Shown: positions 16,301 to 23,319 of the stretch, piece by piece
Layout: every line of letters begins with the position of its first letter
Position numbering within the stretch: the stretch's first letter is position 1
Assembly: GCF_019636075.1 (NCBI RefSeq)
Contig: NZ_JAHBYG010000044.1
Location: forward strand, 1 to 34,435
Length of the DNA: 34,435 bases
Reading direction: 5' to 3'
DNA from: Ferrovibrio sp.
GTDB taxonomy: Bacteria > Pseudomonadota > Alphaproteobacteria > Ferrovibrionales > Ferrovibrionaceae
Notes under the pieces: model-generated
The model's input: the letters and a program-made list of their open reading frames with translations, nothing else
Told to the model about the DNA's origin: nothing
Databases searched by the model: none
Position numbers and translations under genes: made by a program

Positions 16301-16835
16301 CATGACCCGGCCGCTGGACCGCCCCGAGGCCCTGCCCGGCCGCACCTACAAGCTGGTCTGGCCGGATTCCGAACACGCGATGTACATCACCATCAACGAC
16401 ATCGTGCAGGATGGCCGGCGCCGACCGTTCGAAGTGTTCATCAACTCGAAGAATACCGAACATTATGCCTGGACCGTGGCGCTCACCCGCATGATCTCGG
16501 CGGTATTCCGGCGCGGCGGCGATGTCAGCTTCGTGGTGGACGAATTGAAGGCGGTGTTCGATCCGCGCGGCGGCCATTGGTCCGGCGGCCGCTATGTGCC
16601 CTCGCTGCTGGCGGCGCTGGGCGAGGTGATCGAGCGCCACCTGATCGATATCGGCTTCATGGCAGACCCCGATGCGAAGCGCGAGGAAAGCGCCACGCTG
16701 GCCCTGGCCGCCAACGCCGAAACACCCAAGCCGCTTTCCGGCCTGCGGCAATGCCCGAAATGCGGCCAACCCAGCCTGATCAAGCTGGAAGGCTGCGATA
16801 CCTGCACCTCTTGCGGCTATAGTAAATGCGGCTGA
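13338..16835 (+). CDS. nrdJ: Class II (B12-dependent) ribonucleotide reductase with intein
   Basis: NrdJ reduces ribonucleotides using adenosylcobalamin and needs no oxygen-dependent subunit. The precursor is 1165 residues; removing the intein (267-642) leaves 789, normal for the long NrdJ type. The N-extein has GGGIGYDFSTLRPRG and HRRGAMMATLRCDHPDIE; the C-extein begins CGEQPLPPYGACLLGSINL and continues through SIAPTGTISLFADNISSGLEP to YVDSSISKTINVP. Spliced, the junction reads NPCGE, the NxCxE motif whose Cys forms the thiyl radical. The C-terminus (about 1140-1165) has CPKCG and CDTCTSCGYSKCG cysteines, a zinc/redox tail. The ATG lacks a clear Shine-Dalgarno. No other reductase gene is in the window. 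Confidence 0.96.
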   Translation: MSPTAPISQQIWDMKYRLKGPDGHPLDQTIEDSWARIATALAAAEPDAPRWQPEFLEALRDFKFLPAGRIVAGAGSARKVTLFNCFVMGTVPDDMAGIFEHLKEAALTMQQGGGIGYDFSTLRPRGALVKGVGADASGPLSFMDVWDAMCRTIMSAGHRRGAMMATLRCDHPDIEAFIEAKRDPGRLRMFNLSVLATDDFMQAVRENQPWDLKFNGTVFKTVQARDLWDRIMRATYSYAEPGVIFIDRINRRNNLHYCETIAATNPCVAAETWVHTTDGPRQVRDLIGRRFTGLVDGTAHASGPQGFFATGQKPVLKLQTRQGHSLRLTADHPLLKVTRQTRWSQETAWTKAGDLQPGDAILLHDHTAATDWGGPYGEAEGYLIGLLLGDGTLKADKAVLSVWRKRAAANGDTSPDGADGIMAAALTAAESLPHRADFKGWMAVAGREEYRMAPAALKHLALELGLQPGMPKAITPAMESASAAFQRALLRGLFDTDGSVQGSQAKGVSVRLAQSDLALLQAVQRMLLRFGINAVLYRDRREAAMRAMPDGKGGMRDYGCAAQHELVIARHGVGRFADSIGFHDGAKAARLRSLLSAYRRRPNAERFTAEVESLLPDGVETVYDVQIPGVNAFDANGLYAHNCGEQPLPPYGACLLGSINLARLVRNPFEADAALDMAALQSLTATAIRMMDNTIDVSNFPLPQQQAEAQAKRRIGLGVTGLADALIMVGARYGSKASLDLIESWMRHLRDAAYRASIDLAREKGAFPLFDREAYLAGESIRELPDDIRAGIAQHGIRNALLTSIAPTGTISLFADNISSGLEPVFAFSYTRAVLMPDGTRREEDVSDYALRLYRRLKGETAPLTDAFVDAQSLSPADHVRVQAAVQKYVDSSISKTINVPEDIGFDAFKDVYLMAYENGCKGCTTYRPNDVTGSVLQAKPAQKPAPKAEQTELPLAPATRLAAQPVATLPPKSRDPALNLSGSGVVYMTRPLDRPEALPGRTYKLVWPDSEHAMYITINDIVQDGRRRPFEVFINSKNTEHYAWTVALTRMISAVFRRGGDVSFVVDELKAVFDPRGGHWSGGRYVPSLLAALGEVIERHLIDIGFMADPDAKREESATLALAANAETPKPLSGLRQCPKCGQPSLIKLEGCDTCTSCGYSKCG
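14136..15263 (+). mobile_element. Intein with LAGLIDADG homing endonuclease in nrdJ
   Basis: A 376-residue insertion (NrdJ residues 267-642). It starts with Cys (CVAAETWVHT), carries block B TADH (329-332), two LAGLIDADG helices (YLIGLLLGDG at 382-391 and LLRGLFDTDG at 489-498, both with the catalytic Asp), block F VYDVQIPGVNAFDANG, and ends with the penultimate His and terminal Asn (AHN) before Cys643. All residues for class 1 splicing are present, and the homing endonuclease looks intact. Base composition resembles the host gene, so the insertion is either ameliorated or from a similar high-GC source. Confidence 0.95.
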
Positions 16836-16884
16836 TTTCTCTATACTGACGGTAGCAATACCCGCAAAAAGCTAGCCGGCCTCC

Positions 16885-17262
16885 ATGTCGACTCAGAAAC
16901 AACCCTTCAAGCGCCGCATCTACCTGCCTGGCCAGACAATATTCAAACAGGGCGACCGCGGCGATTGCATGTTTTTCATCGAGAAGGGTACGGTGCGTCT
17001 GACACGGTCCGACGCCAGCGGCGATTTCGAGATCGGCAAGGTTCTGGCCGGCGGCATCTTTGGCGAGATGGCGCTGATCGACGACAAGCCGCGCTCGGCC
17101 TCTGCGATGGCCGTGGATGAATCCGTATTGCATGAAGTGCCGGGCGACATGTTGAAACAAAAACTGGCCACAGCCGATCCTTTTCTGCGCAAGCTGGTGC
17201 AGATTCTGTCCAGCAATCTGCGGCAATCCCTAGTGCCGCCCAAGCCGCCCGAAAATTCATGA
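16885..17262 (+). CDS. Stand-alone cyclic-nucleotide-binding domain protein
   Basis: A 125-residue protein that is essentially one cNMP-binding domain of the CRP/FNR family. It has the fold's typical GQTIFKQGDRGDCMFFI start and a complete phosphate-binding cassette FGEMALIDDKPRSAS (about 67-81) with the Arg that binds the cyclic phosphate. There is no C-terminal helix-turn-helix, so it is not itself a transcription factor. It could act as a ligand-binding adaptor. The stop overlaps the start of the HAD hydrolase gene by 4 bp (ATGA), and that gene in turn overlaps an acyl-CoA ligase. The ligand and partner cannot be read from sequence. Confidence 0.88.
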   Translation: MSTQKQPFKRRIYLPGQTIFKQGDRGDCMFFIEKGTVRLTRSDASGDFEIGKVLAGGIFGEMALIDDKPRSASAMAVDESVLHEVPGDMLKQKLATADPFLRKLVQILSSNLRQSLVPPKPPENS

Positions 17263-17927
17263 CCGCCGCCGGCCCGTCCGCCGCTGCCATCAAGGCTGTG
17301 TTGTGGGATTTCGGCGGCGTGATCCTGACAAGCCCGTTCGAGGCTTTCCGCCGCTTCGAGGCCGCGCGCGGCCTGCCGCAGGATTTCATCCGCGGCGTAA
17401 ACAGCCGCAATCCGCATAGCAATGCCTGGGCGCGGTTCGAGCGTGGCGAGATCGATGCCGCGGGCTTCGGCACGCTGTTTCTCGCGGAAAGCACCGCTCT
17501 TGGCCATGCGCTGCATGGATCGGAGATCCTGCCGCTGATATCGGGCGATTTGCGGCCGCGCATGGTGGCCGCCCTGCGCAAGCTGCGCGGCACCTACAAA
17601 ACCGCCTGCCTCACCAACAACATGCCGTTGGGCCATGGCGCCGGCATGGCGCAGGATAGCGGCAAGGCGGCTGCCATCGCCGACGTGCTGAGCCTGTTCG
17701 ATGCCGTGGTGGAATCCAGCAAGGTGGGCGTGCGCAAGCCCGAACCGGCCTTTTACGAGCATGCTTGCAAGCTGCTGCAAATCGCACCCACCGAAGCGGT
17801 GTTCCTGGACGATCTGGGCATCAACCTGAAACCCGCCGCCGCCATGGGCATGCGCACCATCAAGGTGGGCGATCCCGATCTGGCATTAGCGGAATTGAGC
17901 AGCCTGCTGGGCCAACCTCTGCCATGA
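17259..17927 (+). CDS. HAD-IA hydrolase, epoxide-hydrolase-N-terminal-like subgroup
   Basis: A 222-residue haloacid dehalogenase superfamily hydrolase. The nucleophile D17 lies in LWDFGGVI; the DFGGV form (Gly at the usual second Asp) is typical of the YihX/soluble-epoxide-hydrolase N-domain/ACAD10-like subgroup. Further motifs are CLTNN (motif II), VGVRKPEPAFYE (motif III Lys) and VFLDDLGINL (motif IV acids). Such proteins dephosphorylate sugar or lipid phosphates; the substrate is unknown. It overlaps the cNMP-domain gene upstream and the acyl-CoA ligase downstream by 4 bp each, so the three are probably made in fixed proportion. In ACAD10-type systems similar domains accompany acyl-CoA metabolism, which fits the neighbour. 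Confidence 0.87.
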   Translation: MTAAGPSAAAIKAVLWDFGGVILTSPFEAFRRFEAARGLPQDFIRGVNSRNPHSNAWARFERGEIDAAGFGTLFLAESTALGHALHGSEILPLISGDLRPRMVAALRKLRGTYKTACLTNNMPLGHGAGMAQDSGKAAAIADVLSLFDAVVESSKVGVRKPEPAFYEHACKLLQIAPTEAVFLDDLGINLKPAAAMGMRTIKVGDPDLALAELSSLLGQPLP

Positions 17928-19492
17928 GCGGCCCTGCAACGGATTTTCTGCAATCCGATTTCGGCCTGCTGGCAGACCTGCTTCGCCTGCATGCCATCGA
18001 ACAACCCGGCAAGCCGGCGCTGATGCAGGATGACGCCCCGGATCGCCCCGCCGCCACGATCAGCTATGCGGCGCTGGATGCCACGATGGATCGCATCGCC
18101 GCAGCCTTGCAGCGCGACGGCCTCGGCAAGGGCGATGCCATCGCCGTCGTTGCCGCCACATCATTGAATTATGCCATGCTGTATCTCGGCACCTTGCGGG
18201 CCGGCCTGGCGGTGGCGCCGCTGGCGCCGTCTTCCACGCCGGAAAGCCTGGCGGCGATGGCGTTGGATGCGGATGCGAAAATCCTGTTCCTGGATGCCGA
18301 TGCGGAGGCTGCCCTGGCCAGCCTGCCGCCCGGCTTGGCTTCCGGCCGGTTCCGGCGCATCCGGCTGGATGACGGCAGCTTCGAAGCCTGGCTGGCGCCG
18401 GAAGGCAGCAAGCCACGGCCGGTCGATATCGCACCGGATGATGCCTTCAACATCATCTACTCTTCCGGCACCACCGGCACGCCGAAAGGCATCGTGCAAC
18501 CGCACCGCATGCGCTGGGGCCATGTGCGGCGCGGCGCCTTCTATGGCTATGATGCAAACAGCATCACGCTGCTCTCCACGCCGCTCTATTCCAACACCAC
18601 GCTGACCAGCTTCTTCCCCACGCTCGGACTGGGCGGCTGTGCGCTGCTGATGGCGAAATTCGATCCGCAGAAATACCTGCAACTGGCCGAGAAGCACCGC
18701 GTCACTCACACCATGCTGGTGCCGGTGCAATATGCCCGCCTGTTACAGCGCGAGGATTTCGGACGCTACGACCTGTCGGCCTTTCGCGGCAAATTCTCCA
18801 CCAGCGCGCCGCTCAGCGCCGAATTGAAGGCCGATATCCTGAAACGCTGGCCCGGCGGCATGACCGAAGTATATGGCATGACCGAAGGCGGCGGCGCCTG
18901 CCTGCTGCAGGCGCATCTGTTTCCCGACAAGCTGCATACCGTGGGCCGCCCTGCCCCCGGCCATGTGATAAAGCTGATCGACGATGCCGGCCACGAAGTG
19001 GCTGCTGGCGAAACCGGCGAGATCGTGGGTCATTCCGGCGCGATCATGAACGGCTACCACAATCAGCCGGACAAGACCGCCGAGGCGGAATGGTTCGATA
19101 CGCAAGGCCGGCGCTATATCCGCACCGGCGATATCGGCCGTTTCGATGAGGATGGTTTCCTGATCCTGCTGGATCGCAAAAAAGACCTGATCATTTCCGG
19201 CGGCTTCAACATCTATCCCAGCGATCTGGAAGCCACGCTGAGCATGCATCCAGCCGTGGCGGAATGCGCCGTGGTAGGGGTGCCGTCCGAACGCTGGGGC
19301 GAAACCCCGATGGGCTTCGCGGTGCTGAAACCGGGCGCTACGGATACGGCCGAGACAATACTGGCCGCCACCAATGCGCAACTGGGCAAAACCCAGCGGC
19401 TGGCCGGCCTGCATCTGCTGGATACGCTGCCGCGCAGCGCGATCGGCAAGATTCTCAAACGCGACCTACGCGCGATGCTGCCGCCAGGCTAA
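17924..19492 (+). CDS. AMP-dependent acyl-CoA synthetase (class I adenylate-forming)
   Basis: A 522-residue ANL-superfamily enzyme that activates a carboxylic acid as the acyl-AMP and transfers it to CoA. Motifs: P-loop YSSGTTGTPKG (179-189), STPLYSNTTLTS, the A5 region TEVYGMTEGGG, A7 RTGDIGRFDEDGF, A8 hinge DRKKDLIISGGFNIYP (about residues 415-430) and catalytic K509 near the C-terminus (SAIGKILKRDLR). The domain order and length match medium/long-chain fatty acid or aromatic acyl-CoA ligases; the exact acid cannot be told. The ATG overlaps the preceding stop (ATGA). It ends 15 bp before the convergent aldo/keto reductase gene, with no clear terminator between them. Confidence 0.93.
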   Translation: MSGPATDFLQSDFGLLADLLRLHAIEQPGKPALMQDDAPDRPAATISYAALDATMDRIAAALQRDGLGKGDAIAVVAATSLNYAMLYLGTLRAGLAVAPLAPSSTPESLAAMALDADAKILFLDADAEAALASLPPGLASGRFRRIRLDDGSFEAWLAPEGSKPRPVDIAPDDAFNIIYSSGTTGTPKGIVQPHRMRWGHVRRGAFYGYDANSITLLSTPLYSNTTLTSFFPTLGLGGCALLMAKFDPQKYLQLAEKHRVTHTMLVPVQYARLLQREDFGRYDLSAFRGKFSTSAPLSAELKADILKRWPGGMTEVYGMTEGGGACLLQAHLFPDKLHTVGRPAPGHVIKLIDDAGHEVAAGETGEIVGHSGAIMNGYHNQPDKTAEAEWFDTQGRRYIRTGDIGRFDEDGFLILLDRKKDLIISGGFNIYPSDLEATLSMHPAVAECAVVGVPSERWGETPMGFAVLKPGATDTAETILAATNAQLGKTQRLAGLHLLDTLPRSAIGKILKRDLRAMLPPG

Positions 19493-19507
19493 CCCTGATG
19501 AAGCGCC

Positions 19508-20488
19508 CTAACGATGCCCCAGGATGGGATGCGGCTTGTAGGGCTCTTCCAGTAAGGCAATCTCTTCCGGCTCTAGTTTCAGCTCCAGCGCAGCCAAGGC
19601 ATCCTCCAGATGCGCTGGCTTGCTGGCGCCGATGATCGGCGCACTGACCGCAGACTTGCTCAAAATCCAGGCCAGCGCGATCTGTGCCGGCTTCACGCCG
19701 CGCTTCTGCGCCAGATCGGCAGCGCGTTCGGCGATGGTGAAATCGCCGGGCTGGTAATAGAGATTCTGGGCGAAATCGTCGGTCTTGGCGCGCACGGTAT
19801 CGCCCCAGCCCTGTTTCAGGCGATTGCCGGCCAGGAAACCGCGCGCCAGCGGCGACCACGGAATCACCCCGATGCCCATGGCGCGGCAAAGCGGCAACAT
19901 CTCGCGCTCTTCCTCGCGGTAGACCAGGTTGTAGTGGTTCTGCATGGTGACGAAACGCGCCCAACCATTGGCGCGCTGGCGATGCAGCGCATCGGCGAAT
20001 TGCCAGGCATACATGGAAGACGCCCCGATATAGAGCGCCTTGCCGGCCTTCACCACGTCATGCAACGCTTCGAGGGTTTCCTCGACCGGCGTGAGCGGAT
20101 CGTAGCGATGGATCTGGTAGAGATCGACATATTCCACGCCCAGACGCCGCAGGCTGGCATCGATGGCCTGCATGATATGCTTGCGCGACAGGCCGGCCTG
20201 ATTGGGATGCGGCCCCATCGGGTTGTACACCTTGGTGGCCAGCACGATCTCGTCGCGCTTGGCGTATTTCTTCAGCATGCGGCCGGTGATCTGCTCGGAC
20301 ACCCCGAGCGAATACATGTCTGCCGTATCGAAAAAATTGATGCCGGCTTCCACGGCCCGGCGAAAAAACGGTTCGCTGGCGGCTTCATCGAGCACCCACT
20401 CGCGCCAGCCGGGATCGCCATAGGTCATGCAACCCAGGCAGAGCCGCGATACCGACATACCGGTGGAACCGAGTTTGATCATCTGCAT
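19508..20488 (-). CDS. Aldo/keto reductase (AKR family)
   Basis: A 326-residue NADPH-dependent oxidoreductase with the (beta/alpha)8 fold. The catalytic tetrad is visible: D54 and Y59 (FFDTADMYS), K86 (VLATKVY) and H127 (LYQIHRYD). The C-terminal cofactor site shows IPWSPLARGFLAGN and SAPIIGASKPAHLEDA, with the Ser/Lys/Arg-type pattern expected for NADPH. Similarity in outline is to the YghZ/AKR11-14 type and voltage-channel beta-like reductases used for ketones, aldehydes or methylglyoxal. It is the last gene of a minus-strand group with ChaC and a DMT permease; two bases separate it from chaC. The natural substrate is unknown. Confidence 0.93.
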   Translation of the reverse strand: MQMIKLGSTGMSVSRLCLGCMTYGDPGWREWVLDEAASEPFFRRAVEAGINFFDTADMYSLGVSEQITGRMLKKYAKRDEIVLATKVYNPMGPHPNQAGLSRKHIMQAIDASLRRLGVEYVDLYQIHRYDPLTPVEETLEALHDVVKAGKALYIGASSMYAWQFADALHRQRANGWARFVTMQNHYNLVYREEEREMLPLCRAMGIGVIPWSPLARGFLAGNRLKQGWGDTVRAKTDDFAQNLYYQPGDFTIAERAADLAQKRGVKPAQIALAWILSKSAVSAPIIGASKPAHLEDALAALELKLEPEEIALLEEPYKPHPILGHR

Positions 20489-20490
20489 GG

Positions 20491-21126
20491 TCAGGATCCC
20501 TGTATGGCCTTGGCGGAGTGTAGCCGACGCACCTCGGCCAGCAAACCATGCAGAGGGCCATCGCCGATACCCAAGGCATCGAGATGGGACACCGTGTTGG
20601 CCAGGTAATCCAAATTCGGCCCGCGTCGGCCATGGGCGGCAGCAATCACCTGGGCGGTTTGCGGCAGATCAAGCTGGCCGGCATATTGCCGGTGCTTGTG
20701 ATCCGCCACAAAAGCCAGCACGCGGCGGCGCTGGCCCGCCATTTCGGCGACATGGAAGCCAGGCCGGTACACGCCGGAAAACATCTCTCGGCGATACAGA
20801 TAATCGATGGTGGCTTCGTGATGCCGCTTGGCGACGCGGAAGGCAATGCCGAGGCACGAGCCGCCCGGCTTCAAACCCAGCACCAGGCCCGGCGCTTCCG
20901 GCGTGCCGCGATAGCGATGCGACCAGACGCAGAAAGCGCGGTGATAACCCCAGAGCCGCGACGTGGCCCGCTCCTCCACCGGAAAACCAGGATCCCACAT
21001 CAGCGAGCCATAGCCGAAGACCCAGAGTTCCTCGCCCCTGGGCACTTTGATGCGCGGATAATCCGGCGCCTGCTCGCCCGGCAGGGGTTCTTCGGCTTCG
21101 AAGGGAATGTGATTCTTGCGGCTCAT
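20491..21126 (-). CDS. ChaC-type gamma-glutamylcyclotransferase
   Basis: ChaC proteins split glutathione into 5-oxoproline and Cys-Gly in the cytosol. The 211-residue protein has the substrate-binding signature FGYGSLMWDPGF (37-48), GYHRAFCVWSHRYRGT, GLVLGLKPGGSCLGIAFRV, and the catalytic Glu E114 in YLYRREM. I chose the ATG at 21126; a GTG at 21162 would add 12 residues, but that stretch overlaps a tandem-repeat spacer and has no better ribosome site. It lies between a DMT permease and an aldo/keto reductase on the same strand, which suggests thiol or detoxification metabolism but does not prove it. A ChaC gene near DUF2125 and tyrA is common in alphaproteobacteria. Confidence 0.9.
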   Translation of the reverse strand: MSRKNHIPFEAEEPLPGEQAPDYPRIKVPRGEELWVFGYGSLMWDPGFPVEERATSRLWGYHRAFCVWSHRYRGTPEAPGLVLGLKPGGSCLGIAFRVAKRHHEATIDYLYRREMFSGVYRPGFHVAEMAGQRRRVLAFVADHKHRQYAGQLDLPQTAQVIAAAHGRRGPNLDYLANTVSHLDALGIGDGPLHGLLAEVRRLHSAKAIQGS

Positions 21127-21164
21127 CGGGCTTTGCAATCGGCCAGTCTTACAATCCACCACGC

Positions 21165-21198
21165 TTTGCGCTTCACGGCTATTTGCGCCTTACGTCTA
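21165..21198 (-). repeat. 17-bp tandem duplication across the permease stop codon
   Basis: Copies at 21165-21181 and 21182-21198 match at 14 of 17 positions; a weaker third unit starts at 21199 inside the permease gene. The 21182-21198 copy contains the permease stop codon, and the other lies in the spacer before chaC. Confidence 0.7.
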
Positions 21199-22119
21199 TT
21201 TACGATTGACCAGGGCGACCCCCAGCATGGTCAGCGCCATGCCGAGCAGCGCCAGCCAGCCCAACCGCTCATCGAACAGGAAATACGCTACCAGCGCCGT
21301 GCAGGGCGGCACCAGGAAGAACAGGCTGGAGACCTGGGCCGCCGCACCGCGCCGGATCAGCAGGAAAAGCAGACTGATGGCACCCAGCGACAATACTATG
21401 CAGAGCCAACCCAGCGCGAACAAGAATTCCTCATGCCAGACGATAATCCGGTTTTCGAAAAGCAGCGCGAACGGCGCGAGCGCAACCACGCAGACGGCAT
21501 ACTGGATGGCATTGCCGCTGCGCAGATCCAGGCCGGGACAGAATTTCTTCTGATACACCGTGCCGATGGTAATGCCGAACAGGCCCAGCACCGCCAACCC
21601 ATAGCCCAACGGCGAACCGATACCGATATCGAGTTTGCTCCACACCACCAGCAGAACCCCGGCCAGGCCGAGCAGCAGGCCCAGCCATTGCCGCCGGCTG
21701 ATCTGCTCGCCCAGCAGCGGGCCGGCGGCTGCCGCCACCAGCAGCGGCTGGATGCCGGCGATCACCGCAACGACCCCCGACGGCACGCCCAGATACATCG
21801 CGGTGAAAACGCCTCCCAGATAGGTGGCATGCAGTAGCATGCCGGCCACCGCGATATGCCCGATTGCGGCCCAGCTTTTCGGCCAGGGCGCACTGGTAAG
21901 ACCCGCAAAGCCAGCCAGCAATACGGTTACGATGGCAAAGCGCACAACCAGAAAGGTGATCGGTTCGGCATAGGGCAGCCCAAGCTTGCCGCCGATAAAG
22001 CCGGTGGACCAGAGCAGCACGAACAGGCCGGGCATCATTGCCAGGACAAGGCCTGATTGACCCGCAGCAGAGTGGGTCGAAGCAGGCTGATCGGACGGAG
22101 ATTTTTGCGCAGTCATCAC
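21196..22119 (-). CDS. EamA/RhaT family DMT permease
   Basis: A 307-residue inner-membrane protein with about ten hydrophobic segments arranged as two EamA repeats (first about 25-155, second about 168-303). The N-terminal segment has the family's LLWSTGFIGGKLGLP and the mid-region GVVAVIAGIQPLLVA, the typical Pro in helix 4; the second repeat mirrors this with VSSLFFLVPPCTALVAYFLFDE. Members export amino acids, metabolites or drugs; the substrate here is unknown. It is first in the minus-strand group with chaC and the aldo/keto reductase and diverges from the DUF2125 gene over 92 bp. The ATG is doubled (ATGATG). Confidence 0.92.
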   Translation of the reverse strand: MMTAQKSPSDQPASTHSAAGQSGLVLAMMPGLFVLLWSTGFIGGKLGLPYAEPITFLVVRFAIVTVLLAGFAGLTSAPWPKSWAAIGHIAVAGMLLHATYLGGVFTAMYLGVPSGVVAVIAGIQPLLVAAAAGPLLGEQISRRQWLGLLLGLAGVLLVVWSKLDIGIGSPLGYGLAVLGLFGITIGTVYQKKFCPGLDLRSGNAIQYAVCVVALAPFALLFENRIIVWHEEFLFALGWLCIVLSLGAISLLFLLIRRGAAAQVSSLFFLVPPCTALVAYFLFDERLGWLALLGMALTMLGVALVNRK

Positions 22120-22176
22120 TGAAACGGATATTGAGGTTGCGCCACACTAGCGCCGGGAAAACCGATTGGCCAGCCA

Positions 22177-22205
22177 TGGCCAGCATGGCCGGGGATTGCT
22201 ATATA
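22177..22205 (+). promoter_or_regulatory. Possible promoter for a leaderless DUF2125 transcript
   Basis: TGGCCA (22177-22182), a 17-bp spacer and TATATA (22200-22205) place the expected transcription start about at the ATG (22212). No Shine-Dalgarno precedes that ATG, which fits a leaderless mRNA. The -35 match is only 4 of 6. Confidence 0.35.
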
Positions 22206-22211
22206 AACGGC

Positions 22212-23300
22212 ATGCGACTGCGTTTTCTGTTTCTGGTCGGCGCCGTCCTGGGCGGCCTGCTGGCCTATTATGCGCTGTGGAGCCACCTGATCGGCCGGGT
22301 GGAGCAGGCAGCCTTGGATTTCGTTGCCGCCGAGCGGCAGCAGGGCCACCTGGCAGAAATCGGCGCCATGCGGCGCGGCGGCTTTCCCTATCGTCTGAGC
22401 CTGCGCCTGGAAGGCGTGAGCCTGGGCGAAAAGCCGCAAGACGGGCCCAATGGCCCAATGGCCGGTTGGAAACTGGAAGCCGATACCGCCATCGCCCATC
22501 TGCAGCTTTGGAATTTTCAGCATGTGGTGTTCGAACTGCCGGGCAGTCAGCGTTTGTCGTGGCAGGATGCCGCTGGCCAGCGGCATCAGATAAGCTGGCA
22601 GGCGCAGGAATCCGCCCGTGCCAGCCTGGTAACCGATCCCACGGGCGCCTGGCAGCGCGTGGCCATCGACCTGCGCAAGCTGCGCATCCATGGCCAGGAT
22701 ACAATATCGGCAGTTGGGTCTGGCGCCGGTGCCGAGGCCGAGCGCATTCAGATCCATCTGCGCCGCGAGGCCAATCAGAATAGCCGCGATGTGGCGCTGC
22801 AAATCACCAACCTCACGCTGCCCGCGGCCCTGGATGGCCCGCTGGCTGCCGTCATGAATGGCCCGCTGGGCCGGCAGGTGGCGGACTTGAAGCTGATCGG
22901 TCGGCTGGATGGCGCCTGGTTCGGCAAGGATCTTGCCGAGAAGCTGCGCAACTGGCGCGATTCCGGCGGTGTGCTGGAATGCGACACGCTGTCGCTGCGT
23001 TGGGGCGGCCTGGCGATTGCCGGCGATGCCTCGCTGGCGCTGGACAAATCATTCCGGCTGCTCGGTGCCATGGGCGGCAGGCTGCATGGCGCCGCCGCCG
23101 GCGTGGATGCCTTGGTGGCGATCGGCCGCATGAAGCCTGAGGAAGGCCGCGCCGCCAAACAGGCGCTGGCCGCCATGGAAAAGCCGGATGCCGAGGGCAA
23201 GCCGCATCTGCCGCTGCCGATCACCGCGCAGGATGGCAAACTGAGCATCGCCAATGTAGCGCTGTTTGCCTTGCCGCCGCTGGTGCCGGCGAAGCCTTGA
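22212..23300 (+). CDS. DUF2125 family envelope protein
   Basis: A 362-residue member of DUF2125, a family largely limited to alphaproteobacteria and without known function. It opens with RLRFLFLVGAVLGGLLAYYALW, an uncleaved anchor or signal peptide, and the rest looks periplasmic: repeated amphipathic strands such as MRRGGFPYRLSLRLEGVSL (a near-diagnostic N-terminal segment), FQHVVFELPG, LRKLRIHGQDTIS and GGRLHGAAAGVDALV. This strand pattern recalls AsmA-like envelope proteins, but that is only an impression. The ATG at 22212 was chosen because it directly precedes the signal segment; upstream extension would add an unrelated stretch. It converges on tyrA, its usual neighbour, with 19 bp between stops. 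Confidence 0.88.
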   Translation: MRLRFLFLVGAVLGGLLAYYALWSHLIGRVEQAALDFVAAERQQGHLAEIGAMRRGGFPYRLSLRLEGVSLGEKPQDGPNGPMAGWKLEADTAIAHLQLWNFQHVVFELPGSQRLSWQDAAGQRHQISWQAQESARASLVTDPTGAWQRVAIDLRKLRIHGQDTISAVGSGAGAEAERIQIHLRREANQNSRDVALQITNLTLPAALDGPLAAVMNGPLGRQVADLKLIGRLDGAWFGKDLAEKLRNWRDSGGVLECDTLSLRWGGLAIAGDASLALDKSFRLLGAMGGRLHGAAAGVDALVAIGRMKPEEGRAAKQALAAMEKPDAEGKPHLPLPITAQDGKLSIANVALFALPPLVPAKP

Positions 23301-23319
23301 ACCCTGGAAAGAGCGCGGC

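Noticed and set aside
16842..16847. TATACT as a -10 element for the cNMP-domain gene
   Set aside because: No acceptable -35 element at 15-19 bp upstream.
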